NCBI GenBank assembly: GCA_015654535.1
Contig: JAATGU010000122.1
Location: 1-50,641 of the forward strand
DNA length: 50,641 bases
Source: Bacteroidales bacterium
GTDB taxonomy: Bacteria > Bacteroidota > Bacteroidia > Bacteroidales > Bacteroidaceae
Direction: 5' to 3'
The notes below the pieces were generated by a model. The model did no database searches. It saw nothing but the letters and a program-made list of their open reading frames with translations, and was not told the DNA's origin. The position numbers and the translations under genes were made by a program. How positions within the stretch are numbered: the stretch's first letter is position 1; each line of letters opens with the position of its first letter. Positions 17,906-27,179 of this stretch are shown here, one piece after another.

Positions 17906-19255
17906 TTATACAAACAGCGTTTCACGGATAATCTCACTAACAGTGGGATGTGGAAATATCTGCTTTTTGAATTCCTCTACTGTATATTCTTTTTCGATTG
18001 CCATGCTCAATATCACAACAAGTTCAGAAGCTGGATTTCCAAGTAAGTGTCCACCTATGATGCGATCATCTGAATCGATTATTAATTTGCAAACGCCATT
18101 TCCAAGTTCATTTTCTACTACAAATCTTCCAGAATAAGCCATCGGAAGCTTCAATATATGATAGTCAATTCCATCGGCAACCGCCTCTTCTTCTGTCTTT
18201 CCCACTCCGGCAAATTCCGGATTTGTATATACCACACCTGGGATCGCTGCATAGTTCATTCTGTCATCGATTCCTAAGATGTGACTGATAGCCACTTCAC
18301 CTTCGCGAATGGCAGTATGTGCAAGTAAGGAATATCCGGTAATGTCTCCACAAGCGTAAACGTGCGGATGACTGGTCTGCATAAATTCATTTACTTTGAC
18401 TCCGTTTTTGAGTAACTCAATATTGAGATTTGCCGTTCCTACCTTATCTATAACCGCTCTTCGCCCTACACTCAGAAGTATTTTTCCAGCCTCAATGGTA
18501 GTCACTGTACCGGCTTTTTCAATAGTTACATGCTTGGACGATACTTCTGTCACTTTTGTTCCTAAGTAAAAAGTCACTCCCTTTTTGGTGTATTCAGTTC
18601 TAAGCATAGCCGAGACCTCCTTATCCATCACTCCCAATATTTCGGGCATCATCTCTACTACACTTACTTTTACACCTAAGCTATTAAAAAATGAAGCAAA
18701 CTCAAGGCCAATCACTCCCCCACCAATAATGACAAGAGACGATGGCAATTCCTTAGAGTCCAATGCTTCTTTTGAAGTCCAGAAGTCCACCTCGGATAAT
18801 CCTTTTATGGGTGGAATGATAGTTTCCGATCCTGTACAAAGCAATACGTATTTTACAGAATACACCTCTTTGTCACACGAAATACGAATATTATCATTCT
18901 CTTCTCCTAAAATAAAAGCCTCTCCATGCACTGTTAAAACGCCATTTGCATCCAGTTTCATTTTGACTCCACCTGTAAGTTTTTTAACAACTTTATTTTT
19001 ACGGCTGATTATTTTATCTAAATCAAAAGTTGGATTACTCTCAACCGTAACTCCATATTTAGACGCACTTTTTATGCTGTCCAATATCTTTGCTGAATAC
19101 AGCAGAGTTTTAGTAGGAATACATCCTTCGTTCAGACAAACACCTCCAATAGCATTCTTTTCAAAAAGAACCGTTTTTAATCCGTTTGAAGCTGCTCTTT
19201 CGGCAGCATTATAACCAGCAGGTCCACCTCCAATTATCGCTATATCATATTCCAT
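17906..19255 (-). CDS. lpdA: Dihydrolipoyl dehydrogenase (E3)
   Basis: This 449-residue flavoprotein has the FAD-binding motif IIGGGPAGYNAAE near the N-terminus, the redox disulfide Cys40/Cys45 in GGVCLNEGCIPTK, the NAD-binding motif VIIGGGVIGLEFAS, and the C-terminal catalytic HPT at His436. It reoxidises dihydrolipoate on E2 and passes electrons to NAD. It is the first gene of the minus-strand dehydrogenase operon, followed after 44 bases by the ligase gene. The 262-base gap to divergent metF must hold its promoter; I could not identify a clear -7 box on that strand. Confidence 0.95.
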   Translation of the reverse strand: MEYDIAIIGGGPAGYNAAERAASNGLKTVLFEKNAIGGVCLNEGCIPTKTLLYSAKILDSIKSASKYGVTVESNPTFDLDKIISRKNKVVKKLTGGVKMKLDANGVLTVHGEAFILGEENDNIRISCDKEVYSVKYVLLCTGSETIIPPIKGLSEVDFWTSKEALDSKELPSSLVIIGGGVIGLEFASFFNSLGVKVSVVEMMPEILGVMDKEVSAMLRTEYTKKGVTFYLGTKVTEVSSKHVTIEKAGTVTTIEAGKILLSVGRRAVIDKVGTANLNIELLKNGVKVNEFMQTSHPHVYACGDITGYSLLAHTAIREGEVAISHILGIDDRMNYAAIPGVVYTNPEFAGVGKTEEEAVADGIDYHILKLPMAYSGRFVVENELGNGVCKLIIDSDDRIIGGHLLGNPASELVVILSMAIEKEYTVEEFKKQIFPHPTVSEIIRETLFV

Positions 19256-19461
19256 AATTCTTATTTTTTATAACAGAATAAACAAACAATTAGAACAATT
19301 AGTTTTACTCGAAACCAAGACTACACTCTATGCAACAATTTTTAATATTTTTTCATGTGAATAACTAAACATAATAGCCTATATTCAATCCATTAATGAT
19401 TGAATATCCATTTAGATAACGGAAAAAGTCTAAAGATAGTTTATAACTCTTTTTTTTTTGT

Positions 19462-19469
19462 TATTTTTG
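19462..19469 (+). promoter_or_regulatory. -7 promoter element of metF
   Basis: TATTTTTG matches TAnnTTTG, after a run of ten T residues. The leader would be about 40 bases, too short for a known SAM or cobalamin riboswitch, and I see no such element. Confidence 0.5.
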
Positions 19470-19517
19470 CGTCAGGATGTATACTTGGCTAAATAAATGC
19501 TGGGATAAATAAAACCA

Positions 19518-20471
19518 ATGAAAGTAATTGATTTAATAAATAGTAATGGTCAGACCGCCTTTTCTTTTGAAATTTTGCCTCCATTAAAAGGAACCGGCAT
19601 TGAAAAGTTGTATGACACTATAGATACGTTAAAAGAGTTTGATCCCAAATATATTAACATTACTACTCATCGAAGTGAGTATGTTTATAAAGATTTAGGA
19701 AACGGCTTATTTCAGCGTAATAAAGTCCGCCGTCGTCCTGGAACGGTGGCTGTAGCTGCTGCTATAAAAAACAAATATAGTATAACGGTTGTGCCTCATA
19801 TTCTATGCAGTGGATATACTCAGGAAGAGACAGAATATGTATTACTTGATCTGCAATTTCTTGGCATTACTGATTTACTGGTTCTGCGAGGAGACAAAGC
19901 CAAACATGAATCTTCTTTTATTCCTGAAGGAAATGGGTATCACCATGCCATTGAACTGCAAAAGCAAATCAATTTGTTTATTCAGGGAATATTCGTTGAC
20001 GGAGAACAATTGAGAACTTCGGCCCAACCTTTTTCCTATGGAGTAGCTTGCTATCCAGAAAAGCATGAAGAAGCTCCCAATATGGATACAGATATTTATT
20101 GGTTAAAAAAGAAAATGGAAGCAGGAGCTGAGTATGCAGTCACTCAGCTTTTCTATGATAATCGAAAATTCTTTGATTTTGTGGATCGGGCTCGTCAAGC
20201 CGGGATTACCATCCCTATCATTCCGGGCATTAAACCTTTCGCTAAATTATCTCAACTAAGCATGGTGCCCAAGACTTTTAAAGTGGACATTCCTGAGGAG
20301 TTAGCCAAAGAGGCGATAAAATGTAAAGACGATGCTTCGGCCAAGCAATTGGGAATAGAATGGTGTGTAAAGCAATGCCGTGAGCTAATGGCACATGGAC
20401 TACCAAGCATTCATTTTTATTCTATCGGAGCGGTAGATAGTATTAAAGAAGTTGCTAAGATAATATATTAA
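19518..20471 (+). CDS. metF: Methylenetetrahydrofolate reductase
   Basis: This 317-residue protein is of typical bacterial MetF length and has the family's N-terminal SFEILPPLKG with its conserved Glu, the NITTHRSEY segment, LLVLRGDKAK and AEYAVTQLFYDN. It is a FAD-dependent TIM barrel that reduces 5,10-methylene-THF to 5-methyl-THF for methionine synthesis. It leads a plus-strand cluster with holB (4-base gap), ricT and gldH, unrelated in function. Confidence 0.94.
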   Translation: MKVIDLINSNGQTAFSFEILPPLKGTGIEKLYDTIDTLKEFDPKYINITTHRSEYVYKDLGNGLFQRNKVRRRPGTVAVAAAIKNKYSITVVPHILCSGYTQEETEYVLLDLQFLGITDLLVLRGDKAKHESSFIPEGNGYHHAIELQKQINLFIQGIFVDGEQLRTSAQPFSYGVACYPEKHEEAPNMDTDIYWLKKKMEAGAEYAVTQLFYDNRKFFDFVDRARQAGITIPIIPGIKPFAKLSQLSMVPKTFKVDIPEELAKEAIKCKDDASAKQLGIEWCVKQCRELMAHGLPSIHFYSIGAVDSIKEVAKIIY

Positions 20472-20475
20472 GAAG

Positions 20476-21597
20476 ATGTTTTTCAGAGATATAATCGGAC
20501 AAGAAGATGTGAAGAAGAAGTTTCTTTTGGAAGTGAGAGAAAATCGTATCCCCCATGCCCAACTGATTTGCGGGCCCGAAGGTGTTGGTACAATGCCTTT
20601 AGCCATTGCTTATGCCCGATATATCCTCTGCCCCAATCACACGGAAGAAGCTTGCGGAGTTTGCCCTTCTTGTGTAAAAATGAATAAATTAGTGCACCCC
20701 GACCTGCATTTTGTTTTTCCAGTGGTAAAGAAAAAGAGCGGAAAAGACGTGGTGTGCGATGACTATATCAAAGAATGGCGTGAATTTGTATTGAACAATC
20801 CCTACTTTAATCTCAATCACTGGTTAAACGAGATGGGATCGGAAAATGCTCAAGCCATTATTTATGCCAAAGAAAGTGACGAGATTGTACGGAAACTAAG
20901 CCTTAAAAGTAGCGAAGGTGGTTATAAAGTAATGATTATCTGGTTGCCCGAAAAGATGCATGTGGTGTGTGCCAACAAACTCTTAAAATTGCTAGAGGAA
21001 CCACCCGCAAAGACTGTATTCTTACTGGTGTCGAAGAATCCGGATCTTATTCTTCCCACAATATTAAGCAGAACGCAACGCATTAATATCCGTAAGATAG
21101 ATGAAAAAAGTATTGCTGAAGCACTCAAAAATAGTTACGGATTAATGGAACAAGATGCTTTGACCATTGCTCACGTAAGCGGGGGTAATTTTATCCGTGC
21201 AATGGAAACTATTCATCTGAACGAGGAAATAAAACTTTTTTTTGAGCTATTTGTCAGTCTGATGCGTTCATCTTATCAGAGAAAAATTAGAGAGATGAAA
21301 GCTTGGAGCGAGCAAGTGGCCGGAATGGGACGTGAACGTCAAAAGAATTTTCTGGAATATGCTCAACGGATGATTCGCGAAAATTTTATATTCAACTTGC
21401 ATCGTCAGGAATTGAATTACATGAATATAGATGAATTGAATTTCGCATCCCGTTTTTCTCCTTTTGTTAACGAACGGAATGCCGTTGGAATAATGGAAGA
21501 ACTCAGTAGAGCTCAGCAACATATCGAACAAAATGTGAATGCTAAAATGGTTTTTTTTGATTTTTCATTAAAAATGATCGTTTTACTCAAACAATAA
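20476..21597 (+). CDS. holB: DNA polymerase III subunit delta prime
   Basis: This 373-residue protein has the clamp-loader fold. The first domain has the degenerate P-loop GPEGVGTM (33-40), with Thr in place of the Lys, as expected for delta prime, which does not hydrolyse ATP. A zinc-binding cluster follows (CPNHTEEACGVCPSC), then an SRC-like motif (LSRTQR). The C-terminal part should be the collar domain. It is part of the complex that loads the sliding clamp on DNA. The missing Lys is normal and no sign of decay. Confidence 0.87.
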   Translation: MFFRDIIGQEDVKKKFLLEVRENRIPHAQLICGPEGVGTMPLAIAYARYILCPNHTEEACGVCPSCVKMNKLVHPDLHFVFPVVKKKSGKDVVCDDYIKEWREFVLNNPYFNLNHWLNEMGSENAQAIIYAKESDEIVRKLSLKSSEGGYKVMIIWLPEKMHVVCANKLLKLLEEPPAKTVFLLVSKNPDLILPTILSRTQRINIRKIDEKSIAEALKNSYGLMEQDALTIAHVSGGNFIRAMETIHLNEEIKLFFELFVSLMRSSYQRKIREMKAWSEQVAGMGRERQKNFLEYAQRMIRENFIFNLHRQELNYMNIDELNFASRFSPFVNERNAVGIMEELSRAQQHIEQNVNAKMVFFDFSLKMIVLLKQ

Positions 21598-21608
21598 ACA
21601 TTATAACT

Positions 21609-22892
21609 ATGGATTACAAATTAAATAACGGAAGCGGGAAATTATGCTGTAAAGGCTGCTCCCGACAAGATAATAAATTAAATACGTATGACTGGTTAGC
21701 CGACATTCCGGGAAGTAGCCAGGAAAGTGACCTTGTGGAAGTACAATTCAAAAACACCCGCAAAGGATATTATCTAAACAGCAATGACTTAAAATTGGAA
21801 AAAGGAGACATCGTAGCTGTAGAATCCACACCGGGACACGATATTGGAACAGTAACGTTAACAGGTCGATTAGTCCCTCTACAGATGCGTAAAACCGGAT
21901 TCAAACCTAATACTGAAATTAAACGTGTATATCGCAAAGCAAAGACGGTAGACATGGATAAGTATAATGAAGCAAAAGCAAAAGAACATGCTACAATGAT
22001 CCGTTCGAGGCTGATAGCCTCTAGCCTTGATCTTCATATGAAAATCGGTGATGTTGAATATCAGGGAGATGGCAATAAGGCTATTTTCTATTATATTGCC
22101 GATGAACGAGTCGACTTCCGCCAACTAATAAAAGTGTTGGCCGAAACTTTCAGAGTCCGTATTGAGATGAAGCAAATCGGAGCCCGACAAGAAGCCGGTA
22201 GAATAGGTGGCATTGGTCCGTGTGGAAGAGAACTTTGCTGCGCTACATGGATGACAAATTTTGTATCAGTATCTACAAATGCTGCCAGACTTCAAGATAT
22301 ATCTCTTAATCCTCAAAAACTCGCCGGACAATGTGCAAAACTAAAATGCTGCATGAATTATGAAGTAGACGGCTATGTGGAAGCACAAAAATGCTTGCCT
22401 TCACGAGAGATTGAGTTGGAAACAAAAGATGGTAATTTCTTTTTCTTCAAGGCCGATATATTAAGCAATCAAATTACCTACTCAACAGATAAAAACTTTG
22501 CAGCTAATCTAGTCACAATCTCTGGAAAAAGGGCTTTTGAAATTATCAATCTCAATCGTAAAGGCATTAAGCCAGACAGTCTGCATGAATCAGAGAAAAA
22601 ACCGGAACCGCCCAAATCTATTGATCTTTTGGATCAGGAAAGCCTTACTCGCTTTGATAAGCGAAAAACCGGGAATGGAAACGGAAATGAAAAAACGAAT
22701 CCAAAAGTAATTGGAAACGAGAATAAAAAAGTAATTTTAAAAGTAATTGGGAACGGAAATGAAAGCCCAAATGAAAATACAAATGAGAATGGAAGCGAAA
22801 GTGGAAATGCACATAAAAGCAAACGAAGAAAAAGACCAAACAATAGACCTCAACAGCGCAATGACAAGCCGCAACCTCCAAAAAAAGATTAA
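21609..22892 (+). CDS. ricT: PSP1-domain protein RicT-like
   Basis: This 427-residue protein has an N-terminal Cys cluster (KLCCKGCSRQDNK) and the PSP1 domain with GPCGRELCC and CAKLKCCMNYE. In Bacillus, RicT is part of the RicAFT complex, which binds Fe-S clusters and affects RNA processing. Residues from about 350 form a low-complexity tail rich in Asn, Gly, Lys and Glu with a repeated KVIGN word, ending in a basic stretch. The tail appears disordered and may bind nucleic acid. The last 32 bases overlap gldH. Confidence 0.82.
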   Translation: MDYKLNNGSGKLCCKGCSRQDNKLNTYDWLADIPGSSQESDLVEVQFKNTRKGYYLNSNDLKLEKGDIVAVESTPGHDIGTVTLTGRLVPLQMRKTGFKPNTEIKRVYRKAKTVDMDKYNEAKAKEHATMIRSRLIASSLDLHMKIGDVEYQGDGNKAIFYYIADERVDFRQLIKVLAETFRVRIEMKQIGARQEAGRIGGIGPCGRELCCATWMTNFVSVSTNAARLQDISLNPQKLAGQCAKLKCCMNYEVDGYVEAQKCLPSREIELETKDGNFFFFKADILSNQITYSTDKNFAANLVTISGKRAFEIINLNRKGIKPDSLHESEKKPEPPKSIDLLDQESLTRFDKRKTGNGNGNEKTNPKVIGNENKKVILKVIGNGNESPNENTNENGSESGNAHKSKRRKRPNNRPQQRNDKPQPPKKD

Positions 22893-23343
22893 ATTCACAC
22901 TGTTGGCATTACTATTATTCTTGACAGCATGTGATTCTGATACTATATATCACTCTTATCTTCATCCGTCTAAAGATGGATGGAGAAAGAGTGATACTCT
23001 TACTTTTAAGGCACCGATAACTGATTCTTTGGCAACCTATCATATTTCTGTGGAAGTGCGCAACCGTGAAGACTATCCATACAGTAATTTCTATCTGTTC
23101 ATTTCACACAACACACAAGATAGTACTGTTTTTGTAACCGATACCGTGGAGTACGCACTTGCTGACAAAGCTGGAAACTGGTTGGGAACGGGATGGGGTA
23201 ATTTTTACCAATCAGCGCATAGCTATATCTCTATTTCACCTAAACGTTCGGGTAATCTTGTCTTCAAAGTCACTCACGGTATGCGTGATGAAACTTTAAA
23301 AGGAATTAACGACGTAGGTATTGAAATCAAAAGACAAAAATAA
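22861..23343 (+). CDS. gldH: GldH-type gliding-motility lipoprotein
   Basis: I choose ATG 22861, within the end of ricT, because MTSRNLQKKIKFTLLAL begins a lipoprotein signal; earlier in-frame ATGs would add ricT-encoded low-complexity sequence. The product has 160 residues with lipobox LTAC (Cys24). The body (HISVEVRNREDYPYSN; WLGTGWGNFYQSAH) matches the GldH family. GldH is required for gliding in Flavobacterium, but homologues are common in non-gliding Bacteroidales. Its function here is uncertain. Confidence 0.82.
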   Translation: MTSRNLQKKIKFTLLALLLFLTACDSDTIYHSYLHPSKDGWRKSDTLTFKAPITDSLATYHISVEVRNREDYPYSNFYLFISHNTQDSTVFVTDTVEYALADKAGNWLGTGWGNFYQSAHSYISISPKRSGNLVFKVTHGMRDETLKGINDVGIEIKRQK

Positions 23344-23383
23344 AATCTTTTGTACCAACTATTAAAAGCTTCTAAGAATATCT

Positions 23384-24844
23384 TTAAAGTCTTCCCGTTC
23401 TGCTTGCATCAATTCTCAAAAAGATAAATAAGAGAATTGTAAAACCCCACAATGATGACCCTCCATAACTAAAGAACGGAAGTGGAATGCCAATAACCGG
23501 GGTTACTCCTAGTACCATACCCACATTTATAAATAGGTGAAAAACAAAAATGCTGACCACAGAGTAACCATAAACTCGCCCAAAAGTGGAGTTCTGCCTC
23601 TCAGAAAGGACAACAAGACGCAATATCAAAATAAGGAATAAAAGTAAAACTACAGAGGAACCAATAAACCCTTGTTCCTCTCCCACCGTACAAAAAATAA
23701 AATCTGTATCTTGTTCCGGAACATACTTCAGTTTTGTCTGGGTACCATTCAGAAATCCCTTTCCATATAATCCCCCGGAGCCAATAGCAATTTTTGATTG
23801 GTTCACATTATAGCCCGCACCTGTAAGATCTTCTTCCATTCCTAATAAAACTTTAATGCGGATCTGTTGGTGTGGTTCCAATACACTATTAAACACGTAA
23901 TCACTTGAATAGAGAAATCCAACTGAAGCAATAGAAAAAATAGCGATTAATGCATACCCTTTATTCCTCTCTGTTAATGAAAGAAACAGCAAATATCCTG
24001 CAAGCACTATACACAAAGGGATCTGCACCCATACTACAATATTAAACGGAATTACATATCTTGAAAAAAGTACTGCCAAAATAACTACTGATAAACTAAT
24101 GCCTATAATATTACGCACTGGCTCCCATCGTTTCAAATAAACCCAGACCATTACTCCGGCAAACAAAAGTACCATCATCAAAACAGAAAATTTCCCTATC
24201 GAAGTTGAAGCATCCGACATCATCGTAGTTCCAAAACGAATGCCCACTATAAAATAAATCACAGCACAGACACCCGAAAAAAGGATTGCTCCAGGCATTC
24301 CTTCGCGATAAAGCATAAAGAAAAAAGCCAAAAAAACTAACGCAGAGCCAGTCTCTTTCTGCATAATAATTAATCCCAATGGTAATAAAATAAAAAGAGC
24401 TAATAGCAAAATGCTTTTTAGCTTCTTCATATTAAAAGAATAGGAACTCATGTACTTAGCCAAAACAAGTGCAGTGGCAAATTTTGCAAATTCTGCCGGC
24501 TGCAAACTTATGGGTCCTAAATTAATCCAAGAGTGTGAGCCTTTTACATCTTTGGCAACAAAAATTGTGACAAAAAGTAACAAGATCATACCTATATATA
24601 CAAAGTAAGCGAACATATCATAGAGGCGTTCTTCAAGCATTAGCAATACAAAACCCAGTCCAAATGAACAAAGTATCCAAGCCAACTGCTTTCCACTTCG
24701 AGATGCAAAATTCAGAAAGTCCGTATCTCCATAATTATAGCTGGCTCCACAGATGCTGAACCACCCACAAGTGATGTGCAACAAATAGACTACGATACAC
24801 ATCCAGTCTACTGATTTCCATAAACTACCTTGTCTGTGTTCCAT
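23384..24844 (-). CDS. rodA: SEDS-family peptidoglycan glycosyltransferase RodA
   Basis: This 486-residue membrane protein has about ten or more helices and the SEDS signature around PEQDTDFIFCTVGEEQG, with the catalytic-type Asp, and VTPVIGIPLPFFSYGGSS near the C-terminus. It is longer than E. coli RodA (370) because of extra membrane segments in the middle, as usual in Bacteroidota. It polymerises glycan strands for elongation with PBP2, whose gene overlaps the start by 20 bases. It is the last gene of the operon. It converges on gldH, and I see no clear terminator in the 40-base gap. Confidence 0.93.
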   Translation of the reverse strand: MEHRQGSLWKSVDWMCIVVYLLHITCGWFSICGASYNYGDTDFLNFASRSGKQLAWILCSFGLGFVLLMLEERLYDMFAYFVYIGMILLLFVTIFVAKDVKGSHSWINLGPISLQPAEFAKFATALVLAKYMSSYSFNMKKLKSILLLALFILLPLGLIIMQKETGSALVFLAFFFMLYREGMPGAILFSGVCAVIYFIVGIRFGTTMMSDASTSIGKFSVLMMVLLFAGVMVWVYLKRWEPVRNIIGISLSVVILAVLFSRYVIPFNIVVWVQIPLCIVLAGYLLFLSLTERNKGYALIAIFSIASVGFLYSSDYVFNSVLEPHQQIRIKVLLGMEEDLTGAGYNVNQSKIAIGSGGLYGKGFLNGTQTKLKYVPEQDTDFIFCTVGEEQGFIGSSVVLLLFLILILRLVVLSERQNSTFGRVYGYSVVSIFVFHLFINVGMVLGVTPVIGIPLPFFSYGGSSLWGFTILLFIFLRIDASRTGRL

Positions 24845-26678
24845 AAGCTATTACTGCATTACTTATACTTTCAACTAAATGATCTCTTTCGGGAGCAATT
24901 TTGCCTTTAAGATAACGTTCCATCATCAACGCACCCATAGGAACAGCATAAGTCGCTCCCCATCCCCCATTCTCAACATAAATACAAATTGAAATCTTGG
25001 GCTTCTTCATAGGAGCAAATCCCATAAAAACAGAGTGATCTTTTCCTCTGTTTTGAGCCGTACCAGTCTTTCCGCAAATTTCCATTTCAGGCATATAGTT
25101 GGCTCTAGTGCAAGTTCCATGTTCTACTGCTCCGCGCATCCCCTGGATAATATAAGAATAATATTTCGGATCAATAGTTGTATGTCTGGGAAAAAGATAA
25201 GTACTATCTAGTTTTCCACCCATAATTTGCTTTACTACATGTGGAGTAATAAAGTGACCCCTATTGGCAATTGTCGCTCCTAAATTAGCAATCTGAAGAG
25301 GCGTTAGCAATATTTCACCTTGCCCTATAGCTGTATGAATAATGCGTAAACCTCCCCAACGACCTTTCCCATATATTTTATCATAAAACTTTGAGTTCGG
25401 TATCAAACCTCTCTTCTCACCCGGCAAATCAACTCCCAGTTTATAACCGAAGCCCATTGACACCATATGATTTTTCCAAACAGAGAGCGCAGAATCAGAA
25501 TTCAAATATTTCTTATTGTCAATCATCCGATACAGCCCCCAACAAAAATAAGAGTTACAAGACGTTGATAGCGCTGGAACCAAAGATAAAGGAGAAGGAT
25601 GTGAGTGACATCCCACACGCAACCCAGGTACAACAAATCCATGATAACAAGGAAAAGCAGTAGAGGGGTGAATAATTCCCTCCTGAAGAAATACCATAGC
25701 TTGTGCAGGTTTAAAAGTTGATCCGGGAGGATAAGAAGCCATTAAAGCTCGGTTAAAAAGAGGTTTTCTAGGATCTTGCTCCAAAGCCTGGTGGTATTTA
25801 CCTCGTCCACGCCCAACCATCTCCGCAGGATTAAAAGTCGGGGTGGAAACCAGACAAAGAATTTCGCCGGTTTCAGGTTCTATAGCAACGATTGCCCCAA
25901 TTTTATGCCCCATCAGTTTCTCTCCAAACTGCTGCAAATCAATATCAATAGAGAGTTTCAGATTTCTCCCCGGAACAGGTTTTTTATCGAGCTTGCCATC
26001 TAAATATTTCCCTTGAATACGTCCATGCGCATCCCGAAGCATGATTTCCACACCTTTCTTCCCTCGAAGTTCTTTCTCGTAAAATTTCTCCACACCTTGC
26101 TTCCCAACATAATCACCTCGAATATAATAATCATCATCTTCTATGTTCGCCATGGAGACTTCTCCAATATCACCTAATATATGCGCTGCTGAGTTATATG
26201 AATATTGACGAATAGAACGTTGCTGCACATAAAAACCATGAAATTTAAAAAGTTTTTCCTGTAAAACGCCACATTCTTCTGCTGAGAGTTGTACCATAAA
26301 GAGCTGATGAGTAAACCGAGAGTAACCTGGGTTTTTAGTCCGATCTTTAACGTCTGCCATCCGCTTTAAAAAATACTCTTTGGTAATATTTAATGTTTTA
26401 CAGAAATCAAGCGTATCAAGATGATCAATTTCTTTCATCACCACCATCACATCATAAGCCGGTTGATTGTAAACCAACAACTTATTATTACGATCATAAA
26501 AAATACCTCTGGAAGGATATTGAATCTTATTCAGAAAAGCATTACTATCTGCGTTCTTTTTATAATCATCCGTTAATAGTTGAAGGACAAAAAGCCGCAC
26601 TATGAAAACCAACACCACAAAAACAGCAATGCCAGCAATCACATATTTCCTTTTTTCTAAATTATAATCTCTTGCCAC
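24825..26678 (-). CDS. mrdA: Penicillin-binding protein 2
   Basis: This 617-residue protein has one N-terminal membrane helix (about 12-32), a pedestal domain (from RGIFYDRNNKLL) and the transpeptidase domain. The active-site motifs are Ser320 in GSTFK, SCN in LSTSCNSYF and Lys537 in GKTGTAQN. It is the class B transpeptidase that works with RodA in lateral wall growth and a beta-lactam target. It follows mreD after 3 bases. Confidence 0.95.
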   Translation of the reverse strand: MARDYNLEKRKYVIAGIAVFVVLVFIVRLFVLQLLTDDYKKNADSNAFLNKIQYPSRGIFYDRNNKLLVYNQPAYDVMVVMKEIDHLDTLDFCKTLNITKEYFLKRMADVKDRTKNPGYSRFTHQLFMVQLSAEECGVLQEKLFKFHGFYVQQRSIRQYSYNSAAHILGDIGEVSMANIEDDDYYIRGDYVGKQGVEKFYEKELRGKKGVEIMLRDAHGRIQGKYLDGKLDKKPVPGRNLKLSIDIDLQQFGEKLMGHKIGAIVAIEPETGEILCLVSTPTFNPAEMVGRGRGKYHQALEQDPRKPLFNRALMASYPPGSTFKPAQAMVFLQEGIIHPSTAFPCYHGFVVPGLRVGCHSHPSPLSLVPALSTSCNSYFCWGLYRMIDNKKYLNSDSALSVWKNHMVSMGFGYKLGVDLPGEKRGLIPNSKFYDKIYGKGRWGGLRIIHTAIGQGEILLTPLQIANLGATIANRGHFITPHVVKQIMGGKLDSTYLFPRHTTIDPKYYSYIIQGMRGAVEHGTCTRANYMPEMEICGKTGTAQNRGKDHSVFMGFAPMKKPKISICIYVENGGWGATYAVPMGALMMERYLKGKIAPERDHLVESISNAVIAYGTQTR

Positions 26679-26681
26679 ACC

Positions 26682-27179
26682 CTATTTTTTAAATCCTTCA
26701 ATAGCCATAATACACAATACAGTAAGTAACGTACTTAGCCCAATTTCTATTAATAAAGTATTAATATCTAGAAAAGAAAAAGACTCAATCAGTAACAAAG
26801 CAGTATGATGAAATAAGACACAGGTTACTACATATTTTATAAAAGAAGAAACACCAAGCGTCTTTATCGCAGGAACTATTTCGTCAGAACTATCCCGTGG
26901 GGAAAAAAGGCGTAAAACAGAAGGGCGAAGAAAAGCGACAAAGGTAGCAGCCGCAGCATTCATACCAGGAGTATTTGAAAATATATCAACCGTTAATCCA
27001 AGAGAAAATCCCCATAGCATTAATTCATTTCTTGATACACCAGATGACATCTTTATAATTAAATAAATATAAAGAAAAGGAGTGGCATATCCCGCAATAT
27101 GCATATTATTGAGCACCAGAACCTGAAGTAAGGCCAAGGCTACAAACCATTCAATACGTTTTAAATAGGTTATTATCAT
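26682..27179 (-). CDS. mreD: Rod shape-determining protein MreD
   Basis: This 165-residue integral membrane protein has about five hydrophobic segments. MreD is poorly conserved, so its position carries much of the call: between mreC (4-base ATGA overlap) and pbp2 (3 bases). The segment FSLGLTVDIFSNTPGMNAAA fits the family. It helps anchor the elongasome in the membrane. Confidence 0.85.
   Translation of the reverse strand: MIITYLKRIEWFVALALLQVLVLNNMHIAGYATPFLYIYLIIKMSSGVSRNELMLWGFSLGLTVDIFSNTPGMNAAAATFVAFLRPSVLRLFSPRDSSDEIVPAIKTLGVSSFIKYVVTCVLFHHTALLLIESFSFLDINTLLIEIGLSTLLTVLCIMAIEGFKK

Noticed and set aside
19256..19517. Riboswitch upstream of metF
   Set aside because: The leader after the predicted promoter is about 40 bases and shows no known fold.
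20476..20600. Degenerate P-loop in holB as a sign of decay
   Set aside because: Delta prime subunits normally lack a working P-loop, and the rest of the gene is intact.
22634..22881. Phe/Ser-rich minus-strand frames
   Set aside because: They are the reverse reading of the Asn/Gly/Lys-rich tail of ricT.
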